This document shows, one piece after another, positions 19,014 to 28,047 of a DNA stretch of 64,000 bases. Each line of letters opens with the position of its first letter. The stretch's first letter is position 1. The notes beneath the pieces were generated by a model. It worked only from the letters and a program-made list of their open reading frames with translations, did no database searches and had not been told where the DNA came from. The DNA is from Candidatus Poribacteria bacterium (GTDB taxonomy: Bacteria; Poribacteria; WGA-4E; GCA-2687025). The stretch is taken from assembly GCA_018644665.1 (NCBI GenBank), contig JABGQA010000050.1, forward strand, positions 1 through 64,000. Direction: 5' to 3'. Made by a program: the position numbers and the translations under genes.

Positions 19014-20390
19014 ATGTTCGGGAAGACGCGACAGATCCACTTCGTGGGTATCGGCGGCGCCGGGATGTGCGGCATCGCCGAAATCCTCCTTAGCCACGGC
19101 TTCGCCGTGACAGGATCCGACCGGGCCGCGGGCGAGAACACGCAGCATCTGCAGAAACTTGGCGCAACCGTGTATGTAGGACACGATGCGCTGAACCTGG
19201 GCGATGCTGATGTCGTTGTGGTCTCGTCGGCCGTGCCGGACGCCAACCCCGAGGTGTCGGCCGCCCGCCGACGTCAAGTTCCTGTCATAGCACGCGCCGA
19301 GATGCTCGCCGAGCTCATGAAGCTCGAGTACAGCATCGCCATCGGCGGCACGCATGGGAAGACCACCACCACGGCCATGATCGCCACTGTGCTCGAATGC
19401 GCCGGACTCGACCCCACCGTGATCGACGGTGGGCGCCTGGTGCACCTCGGGAGCGGCGCACGGGCGGGCGGCGGCGAGTTCCTGGTCGCGGAGGCCGACG
19501 AAGCGTACGGGAGCATCAAGCGCTTCCATCCGACGGTCGCCGTCGTCACTTCGATCGACGAAGATCATCTTGACTACTACCGCGACATCGACGACATCGG
19601 CCAGGTGTTCCTGGAATTCGCCAACAGGGTGCCGTTCTTTGGCGTCGCCGTGTTGTGCCTGGACCAGGAGAACGTACAGGCGCTGATACCCAAGCTCGAC
19701 AAACGGTTCGTGACGTACGGGGTGCGCACGGACGCGGACATATCGGCGACAGACCTGGTGTACGAAGGCTCGATATCACGTTGCACGGTGCGCCGGCGCG
19801 GCGAGACGCTTGGCGAGCTGACGATCCCGCTGCCGGGAGAGCACAACGTCCTGAACGCGCTGGCCGCAGTGTGCGTCGCGTTGGAGTTAGACCTTGAGTT
19901 TGGCGCCATTTCTGATGCCCTCGCAAGTTTCCAGGGGGTGCATCGACGATTCGAGGTTTTGGGCGAGAAGCGCGGCGTTTTGGTGGTTGACGACTACGCC
20001 CACAATCCCGCAAAATTGAGAGCGGCATTCGCGGGGGCGCGGACCGGTTTCCCAAACCGGCGTCTCGTCGCCGTTTTCCAGCCGCATCGACATCATCGCG
20101 TCAAGCATCTCGCTGACGAGTTCTCCCGCTCGTTCTTTCAGACTGACGTTCTGTTTGTGACACCGATATACGGGGCAGGTGAGCAGCCGATTGAGGGCGT
20201 CACCGGAGAAGGCCTCGCCGATGCGATCCGAAACCACGGCCACTGTGGCGTGACGTACGTGCGTTCGCACGACGAACTCGCCGAGGGGCTGACGGACACC
20301 GTGCGTCCAGGTGACCTTGTGCTCACCGTTGGAGCGGGAGACATCTGGAAGGCGGGCGTTGGACTACTCGACTCGCTGAACGACGCGTGA
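19014..20390 (+). CDS. murC: UDP-MurNAc:L-alanine ligase
   Basis: MurC starts the stem peptide by adding L-alanine to UDP-MurNAc. The protein has 458 residues. The N-terminus is HFVGIGGAGMCGIAEIL, the ATP loop is GGTHGKTTTTAM, and the conserved EADEAYGSI, DDYAHNP and FQPHRHHR blocks follow. The ATG at 19014 fits the family start. It lies between murG and murB and completes the MurC-F ligase set of this cluster. Confidence 0.96.
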   Translation: MFGKTRQIHFVGIGGAGMCGIAEILLSHGFAVTGSDRAAGENTQHLQKLGATVYVGHDALNLGDADVVVVSSAVPDANPEVSAARRRQVPVIARAEMLAELMKLEYSIAIGGTHGKTTTTAMIATVLECAGLDPTVIDGGRLVHLGSGARAGGGEFLVAEADEAYGSIKRFHPTVAVVTSIDEDHLDYYRDIDDIGQVFLEFANRVPFFGVAVLCLDQENVQALIPKLDKRFVTYGVRTDADISATDLVYEGSISRCTVRRRGETLGELTIPLPGEHNVLNALAAVCVALELDLEFGAISDALASFQGVHRRFEVLGEKRGVLVVDDYAHNPAKLRAAFAGARTGFPNRRLVAVFQPHRHHRVKHLADEFSRSFFQTDVLFVTPIYGAGEQPIEGVTGEGLADAIRNHGHCGVTYVRSHDELAEGLTDTVRPGDLVLTVGAGDIWKAGVGLLDSLNDA

Positions 20391-20399
20391 GAGGCGCAT

Positions 20400-21326
20400 A
20401 TGGCGGAGCCGTGGACGGCCGAACTCGGCGCCATATCGGGCCTGCGCGTGCGCTGGGATGAGCCGCTGGCGCGGTACACGACCTACAAGGTCGGAGGCCC
20501 AGCAGACGCTCTCGTGTGGGCCGACGACGCCGGGCAGGCCGAGGCTGTCCTCGCGGTGGCGAAGGGGTGCGATGTGCCGGTTCTGCCGCTCGGTCGCGGG
20601 TCGAACATGCTCGTAGCGGACAAAGGGGTGCGCGGCATCGTACTGAAGCTTGGGCGGGAATTCGACACGGTGGAAGCCGACGGTGACACCGTGACCGCAG
20701 GCGCGGCCGTGCCGATGAGCGTCATGAGCAAGGAATGTGCAAAGCGCGGGCTGAGTGGCGCGGAGTTCCTCTTCGGCATACCGGGCAGCATGGGTGGCGG
20801 CATACGGATGAACGCCGGAGCCCACGGGGCGTCCGTCGCTGACATCGCCCTGGGCGCGCGCGCCCTTGGATGGGACGGGGCCACACACGACCTGTCGGCG
20901 GCCGATCTCGGGTTCGCTTACAGAACGTCCCAGCTTGGCGCGTACTTCTGCGGGCTCCGCGGGACCTTCCGACTGGAACCGGACGACCCAACGCGTGTCG
21001 AGGCCAAGACGAAGGAGTACTACTACCAGCGTCTCGCTTCGCAACCGCTGGATCTGCCTAGCGCCGGGTGTGTCTTCCGCAACCCAGACGTGGCGTCCGC
21101 CGGGAAGCTGATCGACGACCTGGGGCTGAAGGGACTGTCGTCGGGCGCGGCGAGCGTGTCGGAGAAGCACGCGAATTTCCTGGTTGCCGCAGATGGCGCG
21201 ACCGCCGAGGACGTAGGAGCCCTCATATGCGATGTGAGGCGCCGCGTGTTCGACGCATGTGGTGTCCGGCTGGAACTGGAAATCAAGCTCGTCGGAGAGG
21301 AACCCCCACAAGTTGCCCCGTGGTGA
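20400..21326 (+). CDS. murB: UDP-N-acetylenolpyruvoylglucosamine reductase
   Basis: MurB is the FAD enzyme that reduces UDP-GlcNAc-enolpyruvate to UDP-MurNAc. The 308-residue protein contains the YTTYKVGGPAD start, the FAD-binding PLGRGSNMLV, the GIPGSMGGGIRMNAGAHG block and SAGCVFRNP. The catalytic serine of type I enzymes is replaced by Cys in SAGCVF, a variant also known in many MurB proteins. The gene sits between murC and ftsQ. MurA, the enzyme before it, is not in this window. Confidence 0.95.
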   Translation: MAEPWTAELGAISGLRVRWDEPLARYTTYKVGGPADALVWADDAGQAEAVLAVAKGCDVPVLPLGRGSNMLVADKGVRGIVLKLGREFDTVEADGDTVTAGAAVPMSVMSKECAKRGLSGAEFLFGIPGSMGGGIRMNAGAHGASVADIALGARALGWDGATHDLSAADLGFAYRTSQLGAYFCGLRGTFRLEPDDPTRVEAKTKEYYYQRLASQPLDLPSAGCVFRNPDVASAGKLIDDLGLKGLSSGAASVSEKHANFLVAADGATAEDVGALICDVRRRVFDACGVRLELEIKLVGEEPPQVAPW

Positions 21327-21333
21327 ACCAAGA

Positions 21334-22365
21334 ATGAAACCTGTCGCAACGCCTCGACGGCCCCGGCTCAAGGGCGTGGCACCGGCCACGCGCGCCGCGC
21401 GAGGCAGCGCGCGACACGGCGCCGCTCGTCCGACCGTTGGGCGGCCCCAGGCGCAGCGGCTGCGGGGCCGGCGCTCGCGGCGTCGATGGGCGTTCATCGT
21501 GGTTCTCGTTATCGCGGTCGCGGGCATCACGATCTCCGAGGCGGTGCAGTACCGGCAGGCGCGCGTCTGGGCCGCGGAGCTGTTCCTGCTGGAGGAGATC
21601 CGTGTCACGGGCGCGGAAAGATTCTCGACCGAAGAGATACTGGGCGTGCTCGGCCTGGCCCGAGGCGAGACGGACATGGCAGACGTCGTGCCGATGCGCA
21701 TCCATGACGCGATCTCGGCTGGGTTTCCAGACCTGCGCGATGTCATCGTGACGCGCGACGTGCCGGCCGGCACACTGACCATTGACGTCACGGAGCGACA
21801 GCCCGTGGCGAGGGTCCTCAACACCGAAGGCGTACACGTCATCGACCGCGACGGCGTCATCCTCGCCCGTCCGTTCGCGGCGCAGGCCGAGCAGGCGGAG
21901 GAGGCCGACCAGCCGGCGCCTGGCGACCATCTGCCGGCGATAGCTACTGACACGCCCGCGACTGCGGCTGGGATGCTGGACGGTCCTGAAGTGTTCCGCG
22001 CGTTGCGTCTCATGCGGGCATATGAGCACGTGACCGCCGGCCGTCAATCGGCAGATCGCCCATTCCGCTTGGGCGCGATCGACGCCCGCGACGCGAGCCA
22101 CATCGAGGTAGGTCTCGTCGACGCGGTAGGCACAAGCCGGGCCGCCGTTCTGGCGGAGCCGACGATCGTGGCAGGGCTGTACAACGTGCTTCTCGTTGCG
22201 GAACGTCGCAGGGGCGACGGGCCTCAAGGCATTCGCGTCGTATCGCCCGACGGAGACGAGGACGATACGACTCCAAGTTCTGGTGGCGATCACACCGAAT
22301 TCATAGACGCGCGCTTTGAAAGCACCGTATATGTGAAATCCATACCCGGGGGTCAAGATGGCTAG
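21334..22365 (+). CDS. ftsQ: Cell division protein FtsQ/DivIB
   Basis: A bitopic division protein of 343 residues that scaffolds the divisome in the periplasm. A basic, Arg-rich cytoplasmic tail (1-50) leads into one membrane segment (about 53-70). A POTRA domain follows, starting at EEIRVTGAERFSTEEILGVL, and then the FtsQ domain with ERQPVARV and the HVIDRDGVIL strand. A loop rich in Ala, Glu and Asp lies near 190-205. I took the ATG at 21334, 7 nt after the murB stop. The 3' end overlaps ftsA by 8 nt. Confidence 0.88.
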   Translation: MKPVATPRRPRLKGVAPATRAARGSARHGAARPTVGRPQAQRLRGRRSRRRWAFIVVLVIAVAGITISEAVQYRQARVWAAELFLLEEIRVTGAERFSTEEILGVLGLARGETDMADVVPMRIHDAISAGFPDLRDVIVTRDVPAGTLTIDVTERQPVARVLNTEGVHVIDRDGVILARPFAAQAEQAEEADQPAPGDHLPAIATDTPATAAGMLDGPEVFRALRLMRAYEHVTAGRQSADRPFRLGAIDARDASHIEVGLVDAVGTSRAAVLAEPTIVAGLYNVLLVAERRRGDGPQGIRVVSPDGDEDDTTPSSGGDHTEFIDARFESTVYVKSIPGGQDG

Positions 22366-23605
22366 GGAAGACATCGTCGTCGGCCTAGACATTGGCACGA
22401 GCAAGATTGCCTGTGTCATCGGCGATGTGAGTAAGGGCGCGCAAGGTGGCATCGAGATAATCGGTGTCGGCGTCGCCGAATCACACGGACTGCGCAAGGG
22501 CGTGGTCGTAGACATCGAGCAGACCGTCGGATCCATCCGGCGCGCCGTCGAGTCCGCCGAGATCATGGCGGGCGTACAGATAGGTTCGGCCTACGCCGGC
22601 ATAGCGGGAGGACACGTAACCGGCCAGACGGCGCACGGGCTCATCGCGGTGGGCGACGGCAACGTCGTCACGCAGGAAGACGTCAACCGAGTGCTCAACG
22701 CCGCGAAGGCGGTCGCGATACCGATGGAGCGCGAAGTCCTGCACGTCCTCCCGCAGACGTACACCGTCGACGAGATGACCGGGATACGCGATCCGGTCGG
22801 CATCACGGGCGTGCGCCTGGAGGTGTCGGTGCACATCGTCACTGGCGCCGTGACGTCGGCGGCGAACCTGGTGCGTTGCGCGCACTTGGCCGGTCTGTCC
22901 GTCGAGGATGTCGTCCTGGAGCCGCTCGCGTCGGCGGAGGCCGTGCTAACCGAGGACGAGACGAGCATCGGGACGGCGCTGGTGGACATGGGCAGCGGCA
23001 CGTCCGACGTCGTCGTGTTCAAGAACGGCGCGCTGATGCACACGGCGTCGCTGGGAGTGGGTGGTTGGCACATCACCAACGATCTGGCGATGGGCTTGCG
23101 GATGACCACGCAGGAGGCGGAGGAACTGAAGCGCGCGCACGGGAGCGCCCTCCCCGACTCCGTGGACCCTCACGAGACGATAACGCTCGAGGCGCAAGGA
23201 GGCGCGCGCCCGCGCACCATACTGCGCCGCGAGGCGGTGGCCATCATCCAGCCGCGCGTGGTGGAGATGCTCGACCTGGTCCAGCAGGAGCTTCAGAAGA
23301 GCCAGCAGATGCTCCAAGGCGGGGTGGTTCTCACCGGTGGCACGGCGCTCCTCGATGGCGTGCAGGAGGTCGCCGAGCAGATGATGGAGATGCCCGTGCG
23401 CGTGGGCTACCCTCGCGATCTGCGCGGCCTGTCGGATCGGGTGCACAGCCCAATCCACGCGACCGGCGTCGGTCTCCTGCTCTTCGGCACGCGCGAGCGG
23501 TGGAGTGGCAAAGGCGGGCAGCGCTTTATCAAGGGCAACCTGTTCGACAACATCTGGGGCCGGATGAGGGGTTGGTATTCGTACCTCAAGGATGACTACT
23601 TCTAG
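22358..23605 (+). CDS. ftsA: Cell division protein FtsA
   Basis: FtsA is an actin-like ATPase that ties FtsZ filaments to the inner membrane. The 415-residue protein begins with VGLDIGTSKIACVIG (phosphate 1 loop). It has the SHS2/1C domain with VLPQTYTVD, the phosphate 2 loop VDMGSGTSDVVVF, and the VVLTGGTALLDGV adenosine motif. The C-terminus ends in a Trp/Tyr-rich amphipathic stretch (WSYLKDD-like), which fits membrane targeting. The start overlaps ftsQ by 8 nt. Confidence 0.95.
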   Translation: MAREDIVVGLDIGTSKIACVIGDVSKGAQGGIEIIGVGVAESHGLRKGVVVDIEQTVGSIRRAVESAEIMAGVQIGSAYAGIAGGHVTGQTAHGLIAVGDGNVVTQEDVNRVLNAAKAVAIPMEREVLHVLPQTYTVDEMTGIRDPVGITGVRLEVSVHIVTGAVTSAANLVRCAHLAGLSVEDVVLEPLASAEAVLTEDETSIGTALVDMGSGTSDVVVFKNGALMHTASLGVGGWHITNDLAMGLRMTTQEAEELKRAHGSALPDSVDPHETITLEAQGGARPRTILRREAVAIIQPRVVEMLDLVQQELQKSQQMLQGGVVLTGGTALLDGVQEVAEQMMEMPVRVGYPRDLRGLSDRVHSPIHATGVGLLLFGTRERWSGKGGQRFIKGNLFDNIWGRMRGWYSYLKDDYF

Positions 23606-23875
23606 CCGTCCTTCGAGTGGACCCGACGCCTTGTGGCGGCGGGATGCGCGTCGCGTTTGGGCAGACGGCCGCCCCGGTACGGTCGTGCAGGCGCGCCCAG
23701 ACAGCGGCATGGGCCACGGACGGGTGGCCGCAGGATTTCCGGGATCGGTGGGCGCGTGGCGCGTCGTGTTCAGCGGCGAGATACGCGGACGTGGGTTGGA
23801 CGGGGTCGAGCGCGGCTAAGGAATCGGTCGCGTGCGAGCCGAGGGGTCGTCGTGTGAGTTACGAAGGGGTGTGCA
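23606..23875 (+). other. ftsA-ftsZ intergenic region (270 nt)
   Basis: No convincing gene is seen here. Small overlapping frames give Arg/Gly/Trp-rich low-complexity products in several phases. A weak promoter-like pair is TTGGAC at 23796-23801 with TAAGGAAT at 23817-23824, at suboptimal spacing. This is the longest gap inside the cluster, so a separate ftsZ promoter is plausible but not shown. An AAGGGG-type Shine-Dalgarno lies just before the ftsZ ATG. Confidence 0.4.
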
Positions 23876-25051
23876 ATGCTCGAGTTTGAGAGGGATGACC
23901 AGTACGCCGCATCCATCAAGGTCATCGGTGTTGGCGGCGGCGGCAGCAACGCCGTCAAGCGCATGATCGAGTCCTCGCTGGAGGGGGTCTCGTTCTACGT
24001 GGTCAATACGGACCTGCAGCACTTGCAGATGTGCCACAACGCCGAGAAGATCCCAATCGGCGCGAACCTGACGCGCGGCCTCGGCGCCGGCGCGAACCCG
24101 GACATCGGTGAGAAAGCCGCCGAGGAAGATCGCGACCGCCTGGAGGAGATCGTCGACGGCGCGGACATGGTGTTCGTCACGGCGGGGATGGGCGGCGGCA
24201 CCGGCACAGGCGCGGCTCCGCTCATAGCCGAGTTGGCCCGGAAGGCCCGCGCGTTGACGATCGGCGTCGTGACCCGGCCGTTCAACTTCGAGGGCACCAA
24301 GCGCAAGATGATCGCCGAGGACGGCATCGAACGGCTCAAGGAAGCCGCCGACGCCCTCATCGTGATTCCCAACCAGAAGCTCCTCGACAACCTCGAGCGC
24401 TCCACGGGGCTCATGGAGTCGTACCGGATCGCGGACGATGTCCTCTCCGCTGGCGTGCAGAGCATCTCGGACCTCATTACGCGCGGCGGCGAGATCAACT
24501 TGGACTTCGCGGATGTTCAGACCACGATGACGAACTCCGGTTCAGCGCTCATGGGTATCGGCGCTGCCGAGGGCGAGGATCGCGCGACGAATGCGGCGCG
24601 CAAGGCGATCACCTGCCCGTACCTCGAAGAGCAGTCGATCCACGGCGCGACGGGTCTCCTCGTCAACGTGTCCGCGGGGTCGGACTTCCGCCTCCACGAA
24701 CTCGACGAGGCGATGCAGATCATCCACGACGAGGCGTCGCCGGACGCGCAGATCCTCTTCGGACACGTGCAGGAAGAAGCGCTCGCCGGCAAGGTCAGCG
24801 TGACCGTGATCGCCACTGGTTTCGACCGGCGCGCGATGGAGCACCGTCAAGCTGCCCGCACCGAAGGGACGGCGGACGTTCTCGATCTGAACCGCCTGCT
24901 GCGCAACGACTTCGAGGACTCCACGGAGCGGGAGGCATCGCAGCCGGCCGCCGCCGAGGCGCTCGACGCGCGCGCCGTGAATTCGCAGGTCGTCGAGGAC
25001 GCCCTCGACATACCGACGTTCCTGAGGATCAACCCGAAGAATAAGAAGTAG
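23876..25051 (+). CDS. ftsZ: Cell division GTPase FtsZ
   Basis: FtsZ is the tubulin-like GTPase that forms the division ring. The 391-residue protein has GVGGGGSNAV, the tubulin signature GGGTGTGAAP, the NFEGTKRK region and the T7 synergy loop NLDFADVQTTM, which holds the catalytic aspartate. A variable linker (about 325-370) leads to the C-terminal peptide DIPTFLRINPK, the site that binds FtsA. It is the last essential gene of the cluster. A strong hairpin lies 17 nt beyond its stop. Confidence 0.97.
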   Translation: MLEFERDDQYAASIKVIGVGGGGSNAVKRMIESSLEGVSFYVVNTDLQHLQMCHNAEKIPIGANLTRGLGAGANPDIGEKAAEEDRDRLEEIVDGADMVFVTAGMGGGTGTGAAPLIAELARKARALTIGVVTRPFNFEGTKRKMIAEDGIERLKEAADALIVIPNQKLLDNLERSTGLMESYRIADDVLSAGVQSISDLITRGGEINLDFADVQTTMTNSGSALMGIGAAEGEDRATNAARKAITCPYLEEQSIHGATGLLVNVSAGSDFRLHELDEAMQIIHDEASPDAQILFGHVQEEALAGKVSVTVIATGFDRRAMEHRQAARTEGTADVLDLNRLLRNDFEDSTEREASQPAAAEALDARAVNSQVVEDALDIPTFLRINPKNKK

Positions 25052-25068
25052 TCGGGCCACAGACGTCT

Positions 25069-25106
25069 GGAGGGCCTCCGCGGGTACAATACCGTGGAGG
25101 CCCTCC
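25069..25106 (+). terminator. Long hairpin after ftsZ
   Basis: Arms 25069-25081 (GGAGGGCCTCCGC) and 25094-25106 (GTGGAGGCCCTCC) pair over 13 bp with one G-T wobble. The loop GGGTACAATACC can extend the stem by GGTA/TACC, leaving a 3-nt loop. No T-run follows. It starts 17 nt after the ftsZ stop, so it is a likely terminator or mRNA-end stabiliser for the dcw transcript. The longest reading frame of the next gene would start within its right arm, which argues for a later start there. Confidence 0.55.
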
Positions 25107-25147
25107 GCACTTCAGACCCCGCGGCACACGACGACGGGTTGGCGACC

Positions 25148-26029
25148 GTGAAGCACGATTACCTACAGCCCGGCGCTCTCGCCAGACTCGGAGGCATGGA
25201 GTTCGTCGCGCGGATGGTGGTCGAGGGGTTCATGACCGGCCTCCACAAGAGCCCGTACCAGGGCTTCAACGTGGAGTTCGCGGAACACCGCCAGTACATG
25301 CCCGGCGACGACATACGTCACATCGACTGGCGGGTCTATGGAAAGTCCGACCGCCACTACGTGAAAAAGTTCGAGGAGGAAACGAACCTCAAGGCGTACC
25401 TTCTGGTCGACATAAGCCGCTCGATGACCTATGGCCAAGACGGGGTCACGAAGCTCGACTACGCAAGGTATCTGGCGGCGTCGCTGACGTACCTGATGCT
25501 GAGACAGCGTGATTCGGTGGGTGTGGCGACGATCGGAGCCGGCATCACGGAGTACGTGCCTCCGCGCGGCAGTCCTGCGCACCTCAGAGCTGTGATGGAT
25601 GTGCTGGAGCGGGTGGAGCCCGAGCCCGACACGAAGCTCGGCGCCGCGCTACACGACCTGTCGACGCGCTTGGTCCGTCGGGGGCTGATCGTCGTGCTGT
25701 CGGACCTGCTGGACGAGCCGGATGAGGTGCTCCGCGCGCTACGTCTCTTGCGGCACCGCAAGCACGACGTCGTCGTGTTCCACATCATGGATGAGGCCGA
25801 ACTGACATTTCCCTTCCGCGAGCCGCTCGTGTTCCGCGACGTCGAGACCGGCGACACGCTGGCCGCCCAGCCCTCCCAACTCCGCGCGTCCTACCTCGAC
25901 GCCGTGCAGGCGTTCATGGAGCGGTACCGCGCCGGATGCGCCGCGCACGGCATGGACTACCGGTTGATGAGCACGGCGACGCCGTTCGACGATGCGCTGT
26001 TCGCCTACCTATCCCGCCGCGGCGGTTGA
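25148..26029 (+). CDS. DUF58 (VWA-like) protein
   Basis: A cytoplasmic protein of 293 residues with the DUF58 hallmark YMPGDDIRHIDWRVYGKSDR followed by KKFEEETN, then a VWA-like domain with DISRSM in place of the usual DxSxS. Family members are often encoded with MoxR AAA+ ATPases and act in envelope or stress functions; no MoxR gene is present nearby. The frame is open from GTG 25094, but that codon lies in the hairpin stem. I prefer GTG 25148, which gives the usual N-terminus (KHDYLQPGAL). No strong Shine-Dalgarno is visible. The 3' end overlaps the convergent dioxygenase gene by 21 nt. Confidence 0.8.
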   Translation: MKHDYLQPGALARLGGMEFVARMVVEGFMTGLHKSPYQGFNVEFAEHRQYMPGDDIRHIDWRVYGKSDRHYVKKFEEETNLKAYLLVDISRSMTYGQDGVTKLDYARYLAASLTYLMLRQRDSVGVATIGAGITEYVPPRGSPAHLRAVMDVLERVEPEPDTKLGAALHDLSTRLVRRGLIVVLSDLLDEPDEVLRALRLLRHRKHDVVVFHIMDEAELTFPFREPLVFRDVETGDTLAAQPSQLRASYLDAVQAFMERYRAGCAAHGMDYRLMSTATPFDDALFAYLSRRGG

Positions 26030-26932
26030 GCCACCCGTGACCCGAGGGAACGTGGGCTCCGCGTGGGCCAGATGCGTGGCTCCGCGGCCAAGAATGTGCA
26101 CGTAGTTCGCCGAGTCGCCATCGAACGGCCCGCCGTGGTTCCACGGCACCCACGATCGCGCGTTGCAGTAGTGACAGACGAAGGCCCGACGCCACCTGTC
26201 CGCGGCTCCGTTCGGGTGCGACCGGTGCAGCAGATGTCCGTGGAAGAACACGACGTCGCCGGGGTCCACCTCGACGGGGACGGCGTCAGCGTTCCTGGCG
26301 GCCACGCGCGACAGTGTGTTCGCGTCGTCGTCGAGCGAACTGATCGCCGCGACGGTGTCGATGTCGGCAAGCGCGCCTTCGGCGTGGACGAGCGCGCCGC
26401 GACCGGCGTCGGGGTAGATGGGCTCGTGGTGCGAGCCCGGAGCCACCCATAGGCATCCGTTTTCTGTGTCGGCGGCGTCCAGGGCCATCCAGGCGCCGAT
26501 GAGCGTGTCCGGGTACGTCGTGATGTAGTAGGCGTCCTGATGCCAGCCCTGGCCGCCCTCTCCGGGACGGTTGAAGAAGTACATGGTCTGGAGCGCGAGC
26601 ACATCGGGGCCGATAAGGGCTTCGAGCACGTCTAGCGCGCGGGGGTGCAGGAGATACTGCTCGTGCATGGCGTCGACGCGATGCAGCATGTGGATTCGCG
26701 CGAACCTGGCGTACAGCTCGTCGGCCGTGGCGTCGGCCGGCGCCGGGGCGACGCCGTCCGGCGTCACGCGCCCCTCCAGGAGATCCATGCCGTGCGCCAG
26801 CATCCCCTCGACTTCCGACCCGCTGAGCAGCCCGCGCGCGACGTAGAACCCGTCCCGGTGGTACTGCCGGTACGCGTCTACCGTGACCTCGTACCGGTCG
26901 TCGCGTGGCTCGGCCACCGCCTTGTAACTCAT
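26009..26932 (-). CDS. Phytanoyl-CoA dioxygenase (PhyH) family protein
   Basis: A 307-residue Fe(II)/2-oxoglutarate oxygenase. Iron ligands are His131 and Asp133 in WHQDAYY and His236 in HGHLLHRS. An arginine cluster around 246 could bind 2-oxoglutarate. APGSHHEPIYPDAGRG matches the family. The N-terminal YRQYHRDGFYVARGLL is the usual PhyH opening. Such oxygenases are greatly expanded in Poribacteria and related groups, where substrates are mostly unknown. It is transcribed toward the DUF58 gene and overlaps it tail to tail. It resembles the second PhyH protein at 47860-48888 only in the fold motifs. Confidence 0.88.
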   Translation of the reverse strand: MSYKAVAEPRDDRYEVTVDAYRQYHRDGFYVARGLLSGSEVEGMLAHGMDLLEGRVTPDGVAPAPADATADELYARFARIHMLHRVDAMHEQYLLHPRALDVLEALIGPDVLALQTMYFFNRPGEGGQGWHQDAYYITTYPDTLIGAWMALDAADTENGCLWVAPGSHHEPIYPDAGRGALVHAEGALADIDTVAAISSLDDDANTLSRVAARNADAVPVEVDPGDVVFFHGHLLHRSHPNGAADRWRRAFVCHYCNARSWVPWNHGGPFDGDSANYVHILGRGATHLAHAEPTFPRVTGGSTAAAG

Positions 26933-27135
26933 CCTTGCCCCTTCTGGTCACCCAACAAGCAGACCGACGCGCGCCGGGCCCGACATCTTGCCAGCGGCAT
27001 TATAGGATAGGCGGGAGCGCGCTGCACAGAGATTCTGACAACGCGCCTCCGCCATGAGGTTCAGGCGAGCCTCGCCGTGTGGCGACGCCCTTTGAGCCTA
27101 CGGACAATCGGCGCTCGAATGCGCGCCGGCGCGGG

Positions 27136-28047
27136 TCAGCGCACGATTACGCGCACGCCGTCGAACCCATTGACCGGGGCGGGATCATCGCCGGCGTACT
27201 TCCGCAACCACTCGCCAAGGGCCGTGGATCGGCGCGCGTCGAACGTGTGCCCGACGCCCTGCCACTCCTCTAGAGTCACGTCGGCTCCCCACCATCGGTA
27301 TAGCGCGGCCGCTTCGAGCGCGCGTGGGTGATGCGTCTTGTCTTCCGTGCCACAGCCCACGAACACGGGCTTCCGCCAGATCGCGCTCTTCGCGGGCCGG
27401 CGGCTGTCGACGTATACCCGGCCGGCACCGAGCACCGCCAGACCTGCCAACCGCTCGCCTAGATGCTCGCCGAGAACCGTAGTGGAGTACCCGCCCTGGC
27501 TGAATCCGCCCATGAACACCCGTTCGATGTCGACGCTGTACATCCCGACAAGCTGTTCGACCACGGCTTCGAAGTGGGCGACTTCCGTCCGCAGGTTCTG
27601 ATGTCGTAGGCCGCTGGCGTAGGCTTTCGTACCGTACTCAAGTCCAGCGATGATGAAGCCCTCGCCATCTGTGGCCTGTCGGAACGGCCATGTGGTCGGC
27701 GTACCTCGGGCCCCGTGGTAGCACAGGATGAGTGGCCAGTCGGCGTCGGGACTATAGTCCGACGGGACATAGACGACCATGTAGCTGTCGTTGCTCGGGG
27801 TGTCGATCCGCAGTTCCACGCCCGGCGCAGCCCGCGCCGACCGGACGACATCCTCCAGCGCCTCGTCCCCGAGCAGGTCAGCGGCAGCGGGGAAGGCGCA
27901 CGCCAACGCCAGCGCCAGGGCTGCGCCGTTGCAGATGCGCCCACTATGCCGTACAAAACACGCAGGCTCGACCGTGATGCGATGGCCGAGGCCGCATTGT
28001 CTCGCGCGCGCGTACCGTCCTCCCGAGAGAAGGGAACCACACTGCAT
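27136..28047 (-). CDS. Secreted alpha/beta-hydrolase (esterase-like)
   Basis: The protein has up to 303 residues. A hydrophobic segment near 41-56 (ALALALACAFPAAAD) looks like a signal peptide. The hydrolase domain shows LILCYHGARGTP (oxyanion region), the nucleophile elbow GGFSQGG with Ser near 190, an Asp in the CGTEDKTH region and a C-terminal His in GVGHTFD. That set fits the phospholipase/carboxylesterase or PHB-depolymerase-like group. The only ATG before the signal is at 28047 and shares the sequence CATG with the start of the divergent phosphoesterase. No internal GTG precedes the signal, so the true start is uncertain. It faces the PhyH gene's upstream side. Confidence 0.75.
   Translation of the reverse strand: MQCGSLLSGGRYARARQCGLGHRITVEPACFVRHSGRICNGAALALALACAFPAAADLLGDEALEDVVRSARAAPGVELRIDTPSNDSYMVVYVPSDYSPDADWPLILCYHGARGTPTTWPFRQATDGEGFIIAGLEYGTKAYASGLRHQNLRTEVAHFEAVVEQLVGMYSVDIERVFMGGFSQGGYSTTVLGEHLGERLAGLAVLGAGRVYVDSRRPAKSAIWRKPVFVGCGTEDKTHHPRALEAAALYRWWGADVTLEEWQGVGHTFDARRSTALGEWLRKYAGDDPAPVNGFDGVRVIVR

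Noticed and set aside
20364-22013. 549-codon minus-strand frame opposite murB and ftsQ
   Set aside because: Arg/Ser-rich shadow of GC-rich codons; murB and ftsQ on the other strand are certain.
23592-23889. Small frames in the ftsA-ftsZ gap
   Set aside because: Several overlapping phases are equally open with low-complexity products; none has a family motif or clear start.
26014-26059. GC palindrome and 7-bp bulged stem at the DUF58/PhyH overlap
   Set aside because: The palindrome lies in coding sequence without a loop and the stem is short; not strong enough to list as a terminator.
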